Assembly: GCA_958428235.1 (NCBI GenBank)
Contig: CAUAFG010000007.1
Coordinates: forward strand, 42,788 to 106,787
Length of the DNA stretch: 64,000 nucleotides
Direction: 5' to 3'
From: Faeciplasma sp900553675
GTDB taxonomy: Bacteria > Bacillota > Clostridia > Oscillospirales > Ruminococcaceae
The notes beneath the pieces are model-generated. The model was not told where the DNA came from. It ran no database searches and saw nothing but the letters and a program-made list of their open reading frames with translations. Shown in pieces: positions 1 through 8,949 of this stretch (positions are counted from its first letter, which is position 1; every line of letters begins with the position of its first letter). A program made the translations under genes and the position numbers.

Positions 1-1204
1 ATTGCAAAAAGCATCGCCGCGCCCGCGCCTTTGGTCTCCCCGAAAATCGATACAAGCGGACTGCCCGCGGGCTGCGCCGCCATCAGCGGCTCAAAGACCT
101 TGTCCACAAGCGCACCTCCCAGCAAAAAGCCTATGGGATGGTGAAAAACTGCAAGGTATTGCGGCAGGAATACACTCTCCCCTGCATTTCAAGTGGGATA
201 CTGCTTCTGTAAATAACGTCTAAATTAGCGTTCATAAGCGGTATGGCTATCCAGCCCAGAACCGCTCCTATGCACCAGACAAACGGTGTTTTTCCGAAGG
301 CAAGCAGAAAGTTCTCGCTGCTCATCGACAAAAGCAGGGTGAGAGATATCACCTTTACCCGATTTTTCGGCGTGGGCAGAAAGGTTACTATCACACTTCC
401 CGCAAGGGTTGCCAGTCCAACCGCAGTATTGATGATTCCTAACACAGTCTCGCCGCCGTTTGGCTTTGAAAGTATCATGGCTGGAAGCGCGGCGTCGTAA
501 ACCGAAGCCACTAAGTTTATACAGGCTAAGTAAAGTATCAGGGTGAGTATCAGCGGGTTTTTTCTCAACCATGCAAGACCCTGCTTGGCAGAATCAAACA
601 GCCTTTCTCGGGCTTGCTTACTTCCCATGTCCTCGGGTATCTTTATTAAAAGAAGCAGAACCGCAAATGCAATCGCAAAGGTTACAAGGTCGAAGGCGAT
701 TACCGTGTCTATCCCGCCGAAGGCGAACAGTGCAGTTGCCAGAATCGGCGTTAATATCGAGTTGAGCGACTGCGAAAAGGAGCGCAGACCGCTGGTTTTC
801 TGATAGTATTCCTTCGGGATCAGTATGGTAGCCGCAACCTCGCTTGCGGGCTGCTGGATGGTGTTCATCAGCCCGTTGAGGGCGTTTAATATGTAGAGGT
901 GCCATGCGATCAGAGAGCCGGCTCGGATAAGCGCTAAGACCGCAACGGTGCTTGCGGCGGCAAGAAGGTCGCAGACAAGCATGGTAAGCTTTTTGTTCCA
1001 TCGGTCGCTCAATGCTCCCGCAAAGATGCTCATAACCACATATGGTGCGTATGAGCAGACAGATAAAAGCGCAGTTTCAAGCGCAGAGCCGTTTTTTAAG
1101 TACAGCCAGAGTACCAGCGCATAGCTTGTCATGCCGCTTCCTAAAGCGGAAAGTGCCTGAGTACTCCAAAGCAGTAAGTAGGATTTTAATTGATATATTC
1201 TCAT
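1..1204 (-). pseudogene. MFS drug efflux transporter (DHA3/Mef-like), frameshifted and cut by the window edge
   Basis: A major facilitator protein expected to export drugs from the cytoplasm. The first 357 codons (1204 down to 134) show a first helix starting LLLWSTQALSALGSGM and the loop motif GALSDRWNKK (MFS motif A), as in macrolide-efflux proteins. The frame stops at TAG 131-133 after NTLQFFTIP. Shifting by one base restores a convincing continuation (IGFLLGGALVDKVFEPLM, then AAQPAGSPLVSIFGE) up to the window start. The local CCC would have to be CCCC, so one C is missing: a real frameshift or a sequencing error. AAAGGAG lies 11 nt before the ATG. The gene sits 162 bp downstream of the GH8 gene behind a leader-peptide attenuator, which fits an antibiotic-inducible exporter. 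Family assignment is good; the substrate is unknown. Confidence 0.8.
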
Positions 1205-1345
1205 ATTTGACTTTGCTCCTTTAAAATTATTTTATTAATCTATAAAGCAAAGTCCGAGGACTTGGGTTATCCTCCATGCAACGTCCTCAAACCTTGCACG
1301 GAGCTGATACAATGCAGAGTATCAAGCCTGACACCTCCAATAAAT
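1205..1345 (-). promoter_or_regulatory. Candidate translational attenuator of the MFS gene
   Basis: The 162-bp gap before the MFS gene is rich in mutually exclusive pairings (minus strand). Hairpin 1 is TGATAC (1324-1319) with GTATCA (1310-1305). Hairpin 2 is CTCCGTGCAA (1303-1294) with TTGCATGGAG (1281-1272) and hides the start of a 16-codon ORF. GAGGAC (1288-1283) can instead pair with GTCCTC (1261-1256). GACTTTGC (1254-1247), inside the small ORF, pairs perfectly with GCAAAGTC (1216-1209) and, extended by U-A and G-U pairs, covers the AGGAG (1220-1216) of the MFS gene. This is the layout of macrolide-type translational attenuation. Pairings are seen; mechanism is inferred. Confidence 0.6.
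1227..1277 (-). CDS. Candidate 16-residue leader peptide upstream of the MFS exporter
   Basis: A small ORF reads MEDNPSPRTLLYRLIK then TAA. GAGG lies six bases before its ATG. It ends 22 nt before the MFS start. Its second half (codons CGG ACT TTG CTT) is the strand that masks the MFS ribosome binding site, so a ribosome reading or stalled on the peptide would free that site. The C-terminal YRLIK recalls the basic-Leu-basic stall motifs of some Erm leader peptides, though only loosely. It is too short to prove by coding statistics; the case rests on position, SD and RNA pairing. Confidence 0.5.
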   Translation of the reverse strand: MEDNPSPRTLLYRLIK

Positions 1346-1366
1346 TCTATGATTTCTGAATAATCC

Positions 1367-2515
1367 TCACCATATCCTATAATTTCCGCTCAGCATGAGC
1401 AAAGCAAACATATAAAGGCAGTTGTCATAATAGCGGCGCTTGCCCTCTCTTAACGGGGTGTCCCAGAATTTGCGGACGAACTTTTCCGCCAAGGCGCGTT
1501 CCTCCTCGCTGGGATTTCCGTTGAGAATCGCCAAGGATGCCGCCGCGTTTGAAGCTATTACAGCCGTTGGGTGCATTACCTTTTCGTCCACGATTTCGCC
1601 GTTCTGCTCGAGCACATTGTCCCACTTGTCGCCCAAGCCCTCAAACAGCCGCTGAACGCGGGCGTTGTTCTCTCCCTGCCAGCTGTCCGCGCCGTACCAC
1701 TCGGAGTCGAGCGAGATGTTCATAACGGTGCGGTAGGAGTCGGAATAGTAGCGGCTGTGCATTTTGTTCCAGTGAAGATTTGTAAGCTTTGCGCCGGAAA
1801 ACTCGCTGTAGTCGGTGCAAAGACCGGTTTCGGGGTGACACGCAGAGTGAAGATAGCTTCTGCTGGCATCTGCCGCTTGTTTCCAGAATCCTCTGTCCCT
1901 TTCATCCGCCCAGAGCGCAAACAGCTCGTAGAAGTGCGGAAGATGATACGAAGGGTCGGTGAATGGGCAGTCGGGGACGAACTTTATCAGCTTGTTGTCT
2001 AAATTCCACATGGTGGAGCCGGACTTGTCACCCTCGCCGTTTCTGTGGATGCAGTCGCGCAGGATGGTTTTTGCCCACTCGGAGTAGTTATATATCCCCT
2101 CGCCGTCTCCCCAGCGGTGGGAAGCAAATAACAGAGCCATTGCAAAGTACTCCTCGCCGTCCGGCGCGGGGCCCTCGGCGTTGTGTCTGCCGTCGGGCTT
2201 GCATGACCACGCAAAGTAGCCGGCGTTTCTGCCCTCATGCATATACATATTAGTCATAGACCATTTCCAGATTCTGTCGAAGGTCTCCTTTTTGTCAAGC
2301 TGTACGCACATCATCATGCCGTAGGACATTCCCTCAGTGCGGGCGTCGACGTTGCCGGTGTCCTCCATGTAGCCCATATCCGGCTCGACGTCGTGATATA
2401 TGCGCACATCCTCCGAGCCGTAGAACATGGTGTTAAAGGCGGATTCTATCCTTTTATCGATTTCCGCCTGAGGTATGCCGATTTCGGCGAGAATATTTCT
2501 GTAGTTTGTTTTCAT
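1367..2515 (-). CDS. GH8 reducing-end xylose-releasing exo-oligoxylanase
   Basis: A 382-residue cytoplasmic glycoside hydrolase (no signal peptide) of family 8, closest in pattern to Rex enzymes (EC 3.2.1.156), which remove xylose from the reducing end of xylo-oligosaccharides. Seen: TEGMSYGMM with the expected general acid Glu61, and YYSDSYR with the expected catalytic Asp259; length matches Rex of Bacillus halodurans (about 388). GGAGGAAACTGAC precedes the ATG. The upstream DUF1292 stop is one base away, so the two are co-transcribed. Intracellular location implies that imported xylo-oligosaccharides are finished inside the cell. Nothing odd in the frame. Confidence 0.9.
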   Translation of the reverse strand: MKTNYRNILAEIGIPQAEIDKRIESAFNTMFYGSEDVRIYHDVEPDMGYMEDTGNVDARTEGMSYGMMMCVQLDKKETFDRIWKWSMTNMYMHEGRNAGYFAWSCKPDGRHNAEGPAPDGEEYFAMALLFASHRWGDGEGIYNYSEWAKTILRDCIHRNGEGDKSGSTMWNLDNKLIKFVPDCPFTDPSYHLPHFYELFALWADERDRGFWKQAADASRSYLHSACHPETGLCTDYSEFSGAKLTNLHWNKMHSRYYSDSYRTVMNISLDSEWYGADSWQGENNARVQRLFEGLGDKWDNVLEQNGEIVDEKVMHPTAVIASNAAASLAILNGNPSEEERALAEKFVRKFWDTPLREGKRRYYDNCLYMFALLMLSGNYRIW

Positions 2516-2516
2516 G

Positions 2517-2798
2517 TCAGTTTCCTCCGTTATCTTGTTTTGAACGTTCGTAATCTCTAAGCTTGGATTCGAGCATTGCCCATTCCTCTTCCGTTTCTAT
2601 GGGATGGAGAGTAAGGGTTTTATCGTCGGGGTCAAAGATCGAGGCGTAAACCTCGGTGTCTCCCTTTTCGTCTGTGGTGTTTTCGGTGTAGACTATGTAA
2701 CAGCGGTTGGTTGCGGTGTTTTTAAAGGTAAACAAAACGTCGCAGTCGATGATCTCGCCGTTTCCGCCTATCGCCGTCATTATTGCTCTGTCTGGCAT
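2517..2798 (-). CDS. DUF1292 family small acidic protein
   Basis: A 93-residue protein with the DUF1292 pattern: a beta-rich core (VLFTFKNTATNRCYIVYTEN, then VYASIFDP) and a C-terminal helix EEEWAMLESKLRDYE. DUF1292 proteins (YrzB in Bacillus) are small conserved proteins of unknown function, often near ruvX or other housekeeping genes. Here it leads the operon DUF1292-GH8-MFS, one base before the GH8 start. A clear sigma-A promoter (TTGCAA-17-TATAAT) lies just upstream. A second, longer DUF1292 protein is at 19963-20355. Confidence 0.8.
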   Translation of the reverse strand: MPDRAIMTAIGGNGEIIDCDVLFTFKNTATNRCYIVYTENTTDEKGDTEVYASIFDPDDKTLTLHPIETEEEWAMLESKLRDYERSKQDNGGN

Positions 2799-2830
2799 TT
2801 AAATCAGTCCTTATCAAAATTGTTTTCTTG

Positions 2831-2859
2831 ATTATACCGTATTCCAAGTGAAATTGCAA
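2831..2859 (-). promoter_or_regulatory. Sigma-A promoter of the DUF1292-GH8-MFS operon
   Basis: On the minus strand, TTGCAA (2859-2854), a 17-bp spacer and TATAAT (2836-2831), about 33 bp before the DUF1292 ATG. No other promoter was evident in front of the GH8 or MFS genes. Confidence 0.6.
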
Positions 2860-2888
2860 TAGCACAGTCGGTAAATAATTATATAATA

Positions 2889-2929
2889 ATCCGGTCCGAA
2901 GCCTGCAGTTTGCAGATCTCAGACCGGAT
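2889..2929 (-). terminator. Terminator after the lipoprotein gene
   Basis: ATCCGGTC (2889-2896) pairs with GACCGGAT (2922-2929), with an inner CTGCA/TGCAG stem. On the minus strand it is followed by an AT-rich tract. It lies 80 bp past the lipoprotein stop. Confidence 0.55.
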
Positions 2930-3009
2930 GATTACTATTTATAAGATATTGTGTCGGTATTATAATGCCTTTTGAAAAAAGCGCGAACAGACAGTGCAGA
3001 GTTATTTAA

Positions 3010-4889
3010 TCATTCTTCAATTCTCATTCTTACCTTGGCAGCAGTTTCACGTGCGATTTCTTTTATGGTCGAGGATTTGCCATCACAATTGGAAATAGTA
3101 TTGCACGCGGATAATATAGGATTAGTGTAGTCTGCCGCAAAGAATTTCCAGAAGATATAAACATCTTCAGTTGAATCAATATCAATATACTGCCGGTTTT
3201 CCGGTACGACTCCCGAAATATCACCATTCAGGACATCAAACATATACTCCAGAAATTTAACGCTGTTTTCCTTGTTGGTACCGCTCGGATTCATCATTAT
3301 AAACCGACAGTCAATAGCTTTAAAATCCTCACCGTTTCCAAACGGCATTTTTGATTCATTTCCGTTCGGATTATCGTATATAAATTTAAGAAGCTTATAA
3401 AGCTTATGCCCATCGGTGTCATTATAAAGCCCTTCTATAACATCAACATTCTGAGCGAGATACATTGTTTCAGACATCACAATCGAATAGGTACTCGGAC
3501 TGCCGTCTTCAGGATATGTAGCTTTGTTAAATTGTGATGATATGCCGGTCGGGATTCCGACATACTTTTCGCCAAGCTTAGAAATATATCCTGCTGCCAT
3601 GTCGCCATCAAGACGTGATTTCAGACCTTCATATTTTGACAGATCCTCAAACATATCAGAAAGAAGATATTTGTGCTGATGCAAATATATCGGCTCAAAC
3701 AAATCAAAATCAGTGTCCCCTGCCATAAGCTTTATGTCTAAGCGATTTATGTCGTCTCCATAATTAACAGTTCTGACAATTACCCCTGTCTTACGCTCAA
3801 ACCCGTTAATTATATCCTGATACATTAAGGACTTATTGCAAGCTAAGGTGATGCTTTCAGGCGGATTAAGGTAATCAAAGTAACGATATTCACCGTCTGC
3901 AAGAATTGCAGTGACAATATTTTCATATGCGCTGATAAAAACTTTTTCGCTTACAAGATTGTCCACATAGAATTTCTTTTGGACGATATTGTCTGGATCG
4001 CTTAATGAGTATTCGCTGATATACGGTGAAAAGTCGGAAGACTGATCCATCGGAGCGGCAAGAATCAGAAGAGTGTCGGTCTTTTCGCTATAGGATATAT
4101 CAACCGTTGCACTATAGTACATATTAACTGTTGCCATGTAAGGGTTGAATGCAATGTCAGTAAGTTTATCGGTCTTTCCGTTTTCAAGATTAATTTCATA
4201 TATACAGGTATATCTTGAATCAGTATTTGAATCTTCGGCTTTTAAAATGCTGTTATCTTTGTACTTAACATAAGCCTTGAAGGAAATTCCAAATGCTACT
4301 TTTTCGTCTATTGAGCTTACTTTTTCAAAAGTAAGCCTATCAAACACATTATGCTGAGTAACATATAAATCCTTTGATTTGTCTGTGCACCTAAAGGCGT
4401 AATAATCTTTAGTAACAATTAAAGCGTCAACTGACAAATCATCGTTTTTAAGCTTTATAACATTTTCTGATATCAGCTCGCCGTTTATAGAATACTCGCA
4501 AAGCTTTTCACTTTCGAGGGAATATGTGAAAATGCTGTCGCCATAAGATGCAAACATATCAGCACCCATGTCGAGCAGCTTATTTGATTGTCCTGTTTCT
4601 ATATCAAGCGAATACACTGCATCATCGGTTAAAAGCAGAGAGTCTTTTTAATCTCCAGCATATCCAAAATGTCGGCAGGCTCAACCGGCAAGGCAATATT
4701 TTCGTCCGGTATAAAGCCATCGTAACTGATATTTCTGCCGAAGATAGAGCTTTCAAATTTCTGCGGCTTTGTTGCTGCACGATTCTTTTTATCGCCGCCT
4801 ATTGACGGTTTGTCCGTGCTGCCACAAGCACAGAACAAAATCGATATCGCTATAAAAGTGGCAGATAGTTTTTCAATAAATTTAAGCAT
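3010..4889 (-). pseudogene. Extracellular lipoprotein: propeller-like N-terminal half plus family 1 solute-binding half, frameshifted
   Basis: Two pieces in different frames form one gene. Piece one (4889 to 4629) begins with a lipoprotein signal ending SILFCACG (lipobox Cys) behind GAGGTGAGTTT-ATG. Piece two (from about 4650 to 3010) continues as KDSLLLTDDAVYSLDIETG if one A is added to the run ATTAAAAAGAC near 4650. The first half has repeated short strands typical of a beta-propeller-like domain (YSLDIETG, FTYSLESEKLCEY, YEINLENGK). The second half, from ESITLACNKSLMYQDIINGF onward, resembles ABC-type extracellular solute-binding proteins (DFDLFEP, GEKYVGIPTGIS). No transporter genes adjoin it, so a sensing role is as likely as transport. 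The frameshift may be real or a homopolymer error; total length would be about 625 residues. Confidence 0.65.
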
Positions 4890-5045
4890 AAACTCACCTC
4901 TAAATATTTTCAGTCATTACAAATCATTCCTTTTCATATTATAATTATACAACATTGATAGGAAAATTGCAAGCGATATTTCGGAATTTGATAGTACTGC
5001 CGAACTAAAGTGCTGATTCTGCTGCTTATAAGATGAAAGTAAGGC

Positions 5046-5463
5046 AGACTCCTACCGGCGCGCCCCTTAGGGAAAGTGTTCTATCGCAGTTCCGTGGGAA
5101 ACCATACAAAGTGCGGGCGGAGGTCTGGACGGCTTTGCCGTCCGGGTGACACAGTCACCCACGCTTCGCGTAGACCTCCGCGACCCCGTGCTGTGGGTGG
5201 GCGCGCCTCCCTATTGCCCCATCGCCCCAACCAAAGCAGAAGCGGCGGAGCCGCAAAAAACATCGGCGAGAGCCGCCAAAAAAATCCATCGGCGTAAGCC
5301 GATAACCTCATCGCACCGTGCGCGTTTCATCGCAAGATGAAACGATTGCATCACAGCGAACGTAAGTGAGCGACATCACAAGCAAAGCGACATCACAGGC
5401 GTTTCACCGCAAGGCGAAACGCTGGCATCACTTTTTCGGCGCAAGCCGAAAAAAACTCCCGGC
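5046..5463. repeat. Cluster of short GC-rich hairpin repeats
   Basis: This gene-free stretch upstream of sipL is a string of small inverted repeats: GGAGGTCT..AGACCTCC (about 5123-5180) holding GACGGC/GCCGTC and GGTGAC/GTCACC; then CGGCGTAAGCCG, GTTTCATCGCAAGATGAAAC, GCGTTTCACCGCAAGGCGAAAC and TTTTTCGGCGCAAGCCGAAA, separated by CATCACA-like spacers. The unit ATCCATCGGCGTAAGCCGAT recurs at 53048-53071. ORFs across it are low-complexity artefacts. Confidence 0.7.
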
Positions 5464-5487
5464 TTGGTTATTATCCGCAAACAAGCT

Positions 5488-5517
5488 GAATATACATATA
5501 CCGTAATACAATACAGC
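5488..5517 (+). promoter_or_regulatory. Possible mother-cell sigma-E promoter of sipL-spoIVA
   Basis: GAATATA (5488-5494) and CAATACAGC (5509-5517), 14 bp apart and 19 bp before the sipL start, resemble the sigma-E pattern (ATATT-type -35, CATACA-type -10). Expected for spore morphogenesis genes, but the -10 match is imperfect. Confidence 0.3.
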
Positions 5518-5535
5518 GTGATATGGAGGCAGAAT

Positions 5536-7071
5536 ATGGAATATAAACTTTCAAAAGAAAACTACACCGTCGCAAAGACTCTTTACGACGGCACGGTTCA
5601 GCAGTCGGCGGAGCTTGATTACATACTTCCCGACTACTGTCCGGAGATATTCAAGGTGCTGTGCGTTAAAATCCTTCCCGGAATCACCAAGCGCACACTC
5701 AGTCAGGGCAAGCTTGAATACGAGCTTACGGCTCTTGTAAGACTAACCTACTTAAGCGAATCGGGAGAGGTCAGCGCGGTAGAACAAACCCTTAGCTATG
5801 GCAAAAGCATGGAGATTCCCTCCTCGGAAAAATCCCCGCGAATCAGCATATGCCCTTACACCGAAAGCGCAAGCTGCCGCGTTGTAAACAAGCGCAGAGT
5901 AGATATCCGCGGAATCATCTCAATAGCCATCTGCGTCACCGCGGACGAAGTTAAGCAGGCTGTCAGCGAAGCCACGGGCGGAGGGATCCAGCTTAAAAAG
6001 CAGCTTATAACGTATCCCTCCAAGCGCATTGCCGTTACAAAGCGTATAACCGTCGCCGACGATGTTGAACTTGGGCTGGCGCGCCCTCAGGTGAAGACTG
6101 TCCTGCGCGCCGACTGCGCGGTTATCAGCGTTGAAAAAAAGATTCTTTCCGGCAAGCTTTTAACCAAGGGCGAAGCGGAGGTCTCACTGCTCTATGTCCC
6201 CGAGGGCAGCGGCGAGCCTGAGAGCATAAAATTCAGCATTCCCTTCTCGCAGATATCGGATATCGAGGGTCTGGACGAGCGATTTGACGTGATTCTGGAC
6301 GCAAACGCCGTCAGCTGCGACGTTCGCCCATCCTCAAAGAGCGAGAACCCAAGCGTTTCCTGCGAGCTTGGAATAGAAATCAGCCTTTTAGCTATGAGAT
6401 TTGAAAGCGCAGAGCTTGCAACCGACGCCTTCTCCACCCTCTGCGAAACCACGCTGGAATCCTCCAACGAAACAATCGAATGTGTACCGATTCCTATAAA
6501 CGAGAGCCACCGTCAGAAAGCCTCGCTTACCTATTACGACGGCGAGATATCCTCGGTAATCCTTGCGGGAGCCGAGGTGGGCAGGATTCAGTCCGCCATC
6601 GACAAGGACGGCTCGGCAATTCTTCGCGGAAGAATCAACTTCTTTGCCTACGCTAAAAACGAATCCGGCAGGACTATATATCTCGAAACCGCCGAGCAGT
6701 TTGAGCACAAGCTTCCGGGAAGCGCGGCGCAGACCTCTGTTAAAGCTGAGGCGCGGGCTATCGTCAATTCGGCTTCGTTCAACCTCACATCCTCAAACGC
6801 GCTTGAAATCAGCGTAGACATTAAAATCACCGGATATCTGTTTGAGGACTGCGAAAAGAGCTTCATAAGCGGCATAATTCCGGACGAAACCAAGCCGGTC
6901 GAGTGCGAAAAGGACACCGCCATCAAGCTTTACTACGCCGAAAAGGGCGAGGAGCCGTGGAACATCGCAAAGAGGTGCCGTGCTTCTCTTAAAGCTATCA
7001 CCGAGGAAAACGAGCTTGACTGCGAACGCCTGAGCGAAGCCAAAATGATTCTGATTCCCATTGTAGACTAA
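5536..7071 (+). CDS. sipL: SipL-like spore coat assembly protein (SPOCS/DUF3794 repeats plus LysM)
   Basis: About 511 residues. N-terminal and central DUF3794/SPOCS-type segments (LDYILPDYCPEIFKVL near residue 26; a second after residue 150; a third near PINESHRQKASLTYYDG) and a C-terminal LysM-like domain (KLYYAEKGEEPWNIAKR to the end). In Clostridioides difficile SipL binds SpoIVA through its LysM domain to anchor the coat on the forespore surface. Start chosen at the ATG behind GGAGG at 5525; a longer in-frame start (5464) has no SD. Thirteen bases separate it from spoIVA, so the two interacting proteins are co-transcribed. Not essential for growth but diagnostic of sporulation. Confidence 0.88.
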   Translation: MEYKLSKENYTVAKTLYDGTVQQSAELDYILPDYCPEIFKVLCVKILPGITKRTLSQGKLEYELTALVRLTYLSESGEVSAVEQTLSYGKSMEIPSSEKSPRISICPYTESASCRVVNKRRVDIRGIISIAICVTADEVKQAVSEATGGGIQLKKQLITYPSKRIAVTKRITVADDVELGLARPQVKTVLRADCAVISVEKKILSGKLLTKGEAEVSLLYVPEGSGEPESIKFSIPFSQISDIEGLDERFDVILDANAVSCDVRPSSKSENPSVSCELGIEISLLAMRFESAELATDAFSTLCETTLESSNETIECVPIPINESHRQKASLTYYDGEISSVILAGAEVGRIQSAIDKDGSAILRGRINFFAYAKNESGRTIYLETAEQFEHKLPGSAAQTSVKAEARAIVNSASFNLTSSNALEISVDIKITGYLFEDCEKSFISGIIPDETKPVECEKDTAIKLYYAEKGEEPWNIAKRCRASLKAITEENELDCERLSEAKMILIPIVD

Positions 7072-7084
7072 GGAGTGTGAAAGA

Positions 7085-8563
7085 ATGACTACTGACAACT
7101 TATACAAAAGCATAGCCGAAAGAACCGGCGGCGACATTTACATCGGCGTTGTGGGACCCGTCCGGAGTGGAAAATCCACCTTTATACGCAGGTTTATGGA
7201 AAACCTTGTTATCCCCGGCATCCGCGAGCCCTATATGCGCGAACGCACCGTCGACGAGCTTCCGCAGGCGTCCGCCGGAAAAATGATAATGACCACCGAA
7301 CCTAAATTCATCCCCGAAGAGGCGGTTGCCGTCACCCTTGACGACATCGCAACCGTAAACGTTCGCATGATAGACTGCGTTGGCTACATTATGCCAAGCG
7401 CGCTGGGGTATATCGAAAACGAAGCTCCGCGAATGGTTCGCACCCCTTGGTTCGACTCGGAAATCCCGTTTAACATGGCTGCCGAAATCGGCACACAAAA
7501 GGTCATAACCGAACATTCAACGGTGGGAATAGTCGTCACCTCGGACGGCAGCGTAACCGGACTTGACAGAGACGAGTATGCCGAGTGCGAACAGAGGGTA
7601 ATAGAGGAGCTGAAAAACCTCGGCAAGCCGTTTGTGGTGCTTATGAACACCGAAAACGAAACAAGCGAAGCCTCATGCTCGCTCTGCTCTCAGATGGAAG
7701 CGGACTACGGCGTTACCGTAATACCGGTAAACTGCCTTACCATGAGCAAAGAGGACATTCTTGAAATCCTTGCAAAGCTGTTGTACGCTTTCCCGGTGAA
7801 AGAAATCAACGTAAGCATGCCAAAGTGGGTCAACTCGCTTGAAAAGGGTCACTGGCTTAAAACCGAGCTGTTTGATGGAATCAAAAAGGCGGCGGCAGAT
7901 GTAAGATTCATCCGCGATATCTCATCGCTGGCAAACGCTATTTCAGAGCTTGGCGACGTCACCGGCTCGTCGATAAGCTCGATTGACTTAGGAAGCGGAG
8001 TATGCAAGCTTTCCGTAAACCTTGACAATCAGCTTTTCTACAGGATTTTAAGTGAAGAAACAGGACTCGAGCTTTCCGGCGAAGATGAGCTTATGCCGAA
8101 GATTTTAGAGCTTGTCAGCTTTAAAAAGCAGTTCGAGAAGTTTTCGGAGGCTCTTCGTCAGGTCGAGGAGATCGGCTATGGAATCGTTATGCCCGCCGAA
8201 GATGAGCTTACCCTCGATGAGCCGGAGATAATCCGTCAGGGCGGAAAATACGGCGTAAGGCTCAAAGCGAACGCGCCTTCAATCCACCTTATCAAGGCGG
8301 ACATAAGCGCGGAGGTCGCGCCGATTGTGGGAACCGAAAAGCAGTCGCAGGAGCTTATCGACTATCTTCTCAACGACTTTGAAGACGACCCATCAAAAAT
8401 CTGGGAGACCAACATCTTTGGGAAATCGCTCTCCGAGCTTGTCAACGAGGGGCTTCATTCCAAGCTCTACCGCCTGCCCGACGACGCCCGCGAAAAGCTC
8501 CGCGAGGCGGTGGAAAGAATCATCAACGAAGGCTGCTCGGGGCTGATTTGTCTGCTGATTTAA
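7085..8563 (+). CDS. spoIVA: Stage IV sporulation protein A, coat-basement ATPase
   Basis: 492 residues, the same length as Bacillus subtilis SpoIVA. Walker A GPVRSGKST at residues 24-32, conserved blocks EPKFIPEEAV, DCVGYIMPSALGY and HSTVGIVVTSDGS, and the hydrophobic C-terminus SGLICLLI needed for localisation in B. subtilis. SpoIVA hydrolyses ATP to polymerise on the outer forespore membrane as the basement layer of the coat. AAGGAGTGTGAAAGA precedes the ATG. Partner SipL is directly upstream. No anomalies. Confidence 0.97.
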   Translation: MTTDNLYKSIAERTGGDIYIGVVGPVRSGKSTFIRRFMENLVIPGIREPYMRERTVDELPQASAGKMIMTTEPKFIPEEAVAVTLDDIATVNVRMIDCVGYIMPSALGYIENEAPRMVRTPWFDSEIPFNMAAEIGTQKVITEHSTVGIVVTSDGSVTGLDRDEYAECEQRVIEELKNLGKPFVVLMNTENETSEASCSLCSQMEADYGVTVIPVNCLTMSKEDILEILAKLLYAFPVKEINVSMPKWVNSLEKGHWLKTELFDGIKKAAADVRFIRDISSLANAISELGDVTGSSISSIDLGSGVCKLSVNLDNQLFYRILSEETGLELSGEDELMPKILELVSFKKQFEKFSEALRQVEEIGYGIVMPAEDELTLDEPEIIRQGGKYGVRLKANAPSIHLIKADISAEVAPIVGTEKQSQELIDYLLNDFEDDPSKIWETNIFGKSLSELVNEGLHSKLYRLPDDAREKLREAVERIINEGCSGLICLLI

Positions 8564-8585
8564 GACACAACGACATAGATATATT

Positions 8586-8618
8586 AAAACCGCCGCTTTT
8601 TCGAGCGACGGTTTTGTG
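8586..8618 (+). terminator. Rho-independent terminator after spoIVA
   Basis: AAAACCGCCGC pairs with GCGACGGTTTT (one mismatch) followed by a T-rich end, 22 bp past the spoIVA stop and just before the convergent toxin gene. Confidence 0.7.
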
Positions 8619-8631
8619 CTATTATGGTATT

Positions 8632-8949
8632 TTATTGAAACAACCAGCTATAATCCTGACGGCAGTCTACGACATATCCGATAAGTACAACGTTATCAAA
8701 AACCTTGAATATTGCCATATACCGCTTTTCAAATAGAATATAACGATAAGTGTATTTTGGCACTCCCTCCGCATTTAGCCATGGACATCTTTGCGGCATT
8801 GTGTCTAATGAACTTACTATTTTTTCAAATGAAGAAATTAGTCGTTCGGCAGCACTTTCACTGACCATGCCCAAAAACGCAGCATGAGATATAAGCATCT
8901 GCGCTGCTTCCTCCGAAACAATTACATTAAACTTATTCTGCTTTTCCAC
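8632..8949 (-). CDS. RelE/ParE-type toxin
   Basis: A 105-residue basic protein with the RelE/ParE fold pattern: N-terminal helices (EEAAQMLISHAAFLG, ESAAERLISSFEKI) and a C-terminal strand core (YRYILFEKRYMAIFKV, then VLIGYVVDCRQDY). Members cut ribosome-bound mRNA or block gyrase; which one cannot be told here. Its start overlaps the end of the antitoxin gene by 17 bp, the usual translational coupling. The C-terminal WLF ending is unusual but the frame is intact. Confidence 0.8.
   Translation of the reverse strand: MEKQNKFNVIVSEEAAQMLISHAAFLGMVSESAAERLISSFEKIVSSLDTMPQRCPWLNAEGVPKYTYRYILFEKRYMAIFKVFDNVVLIGYVVDCRQDYSWLFQ

Noticed and set aside
5076..5340. GC-rich ORFs upstream of sipL
   Set aside because: Arise from inverted repeats; low complexity, Arg/Pro-rich in several frames.
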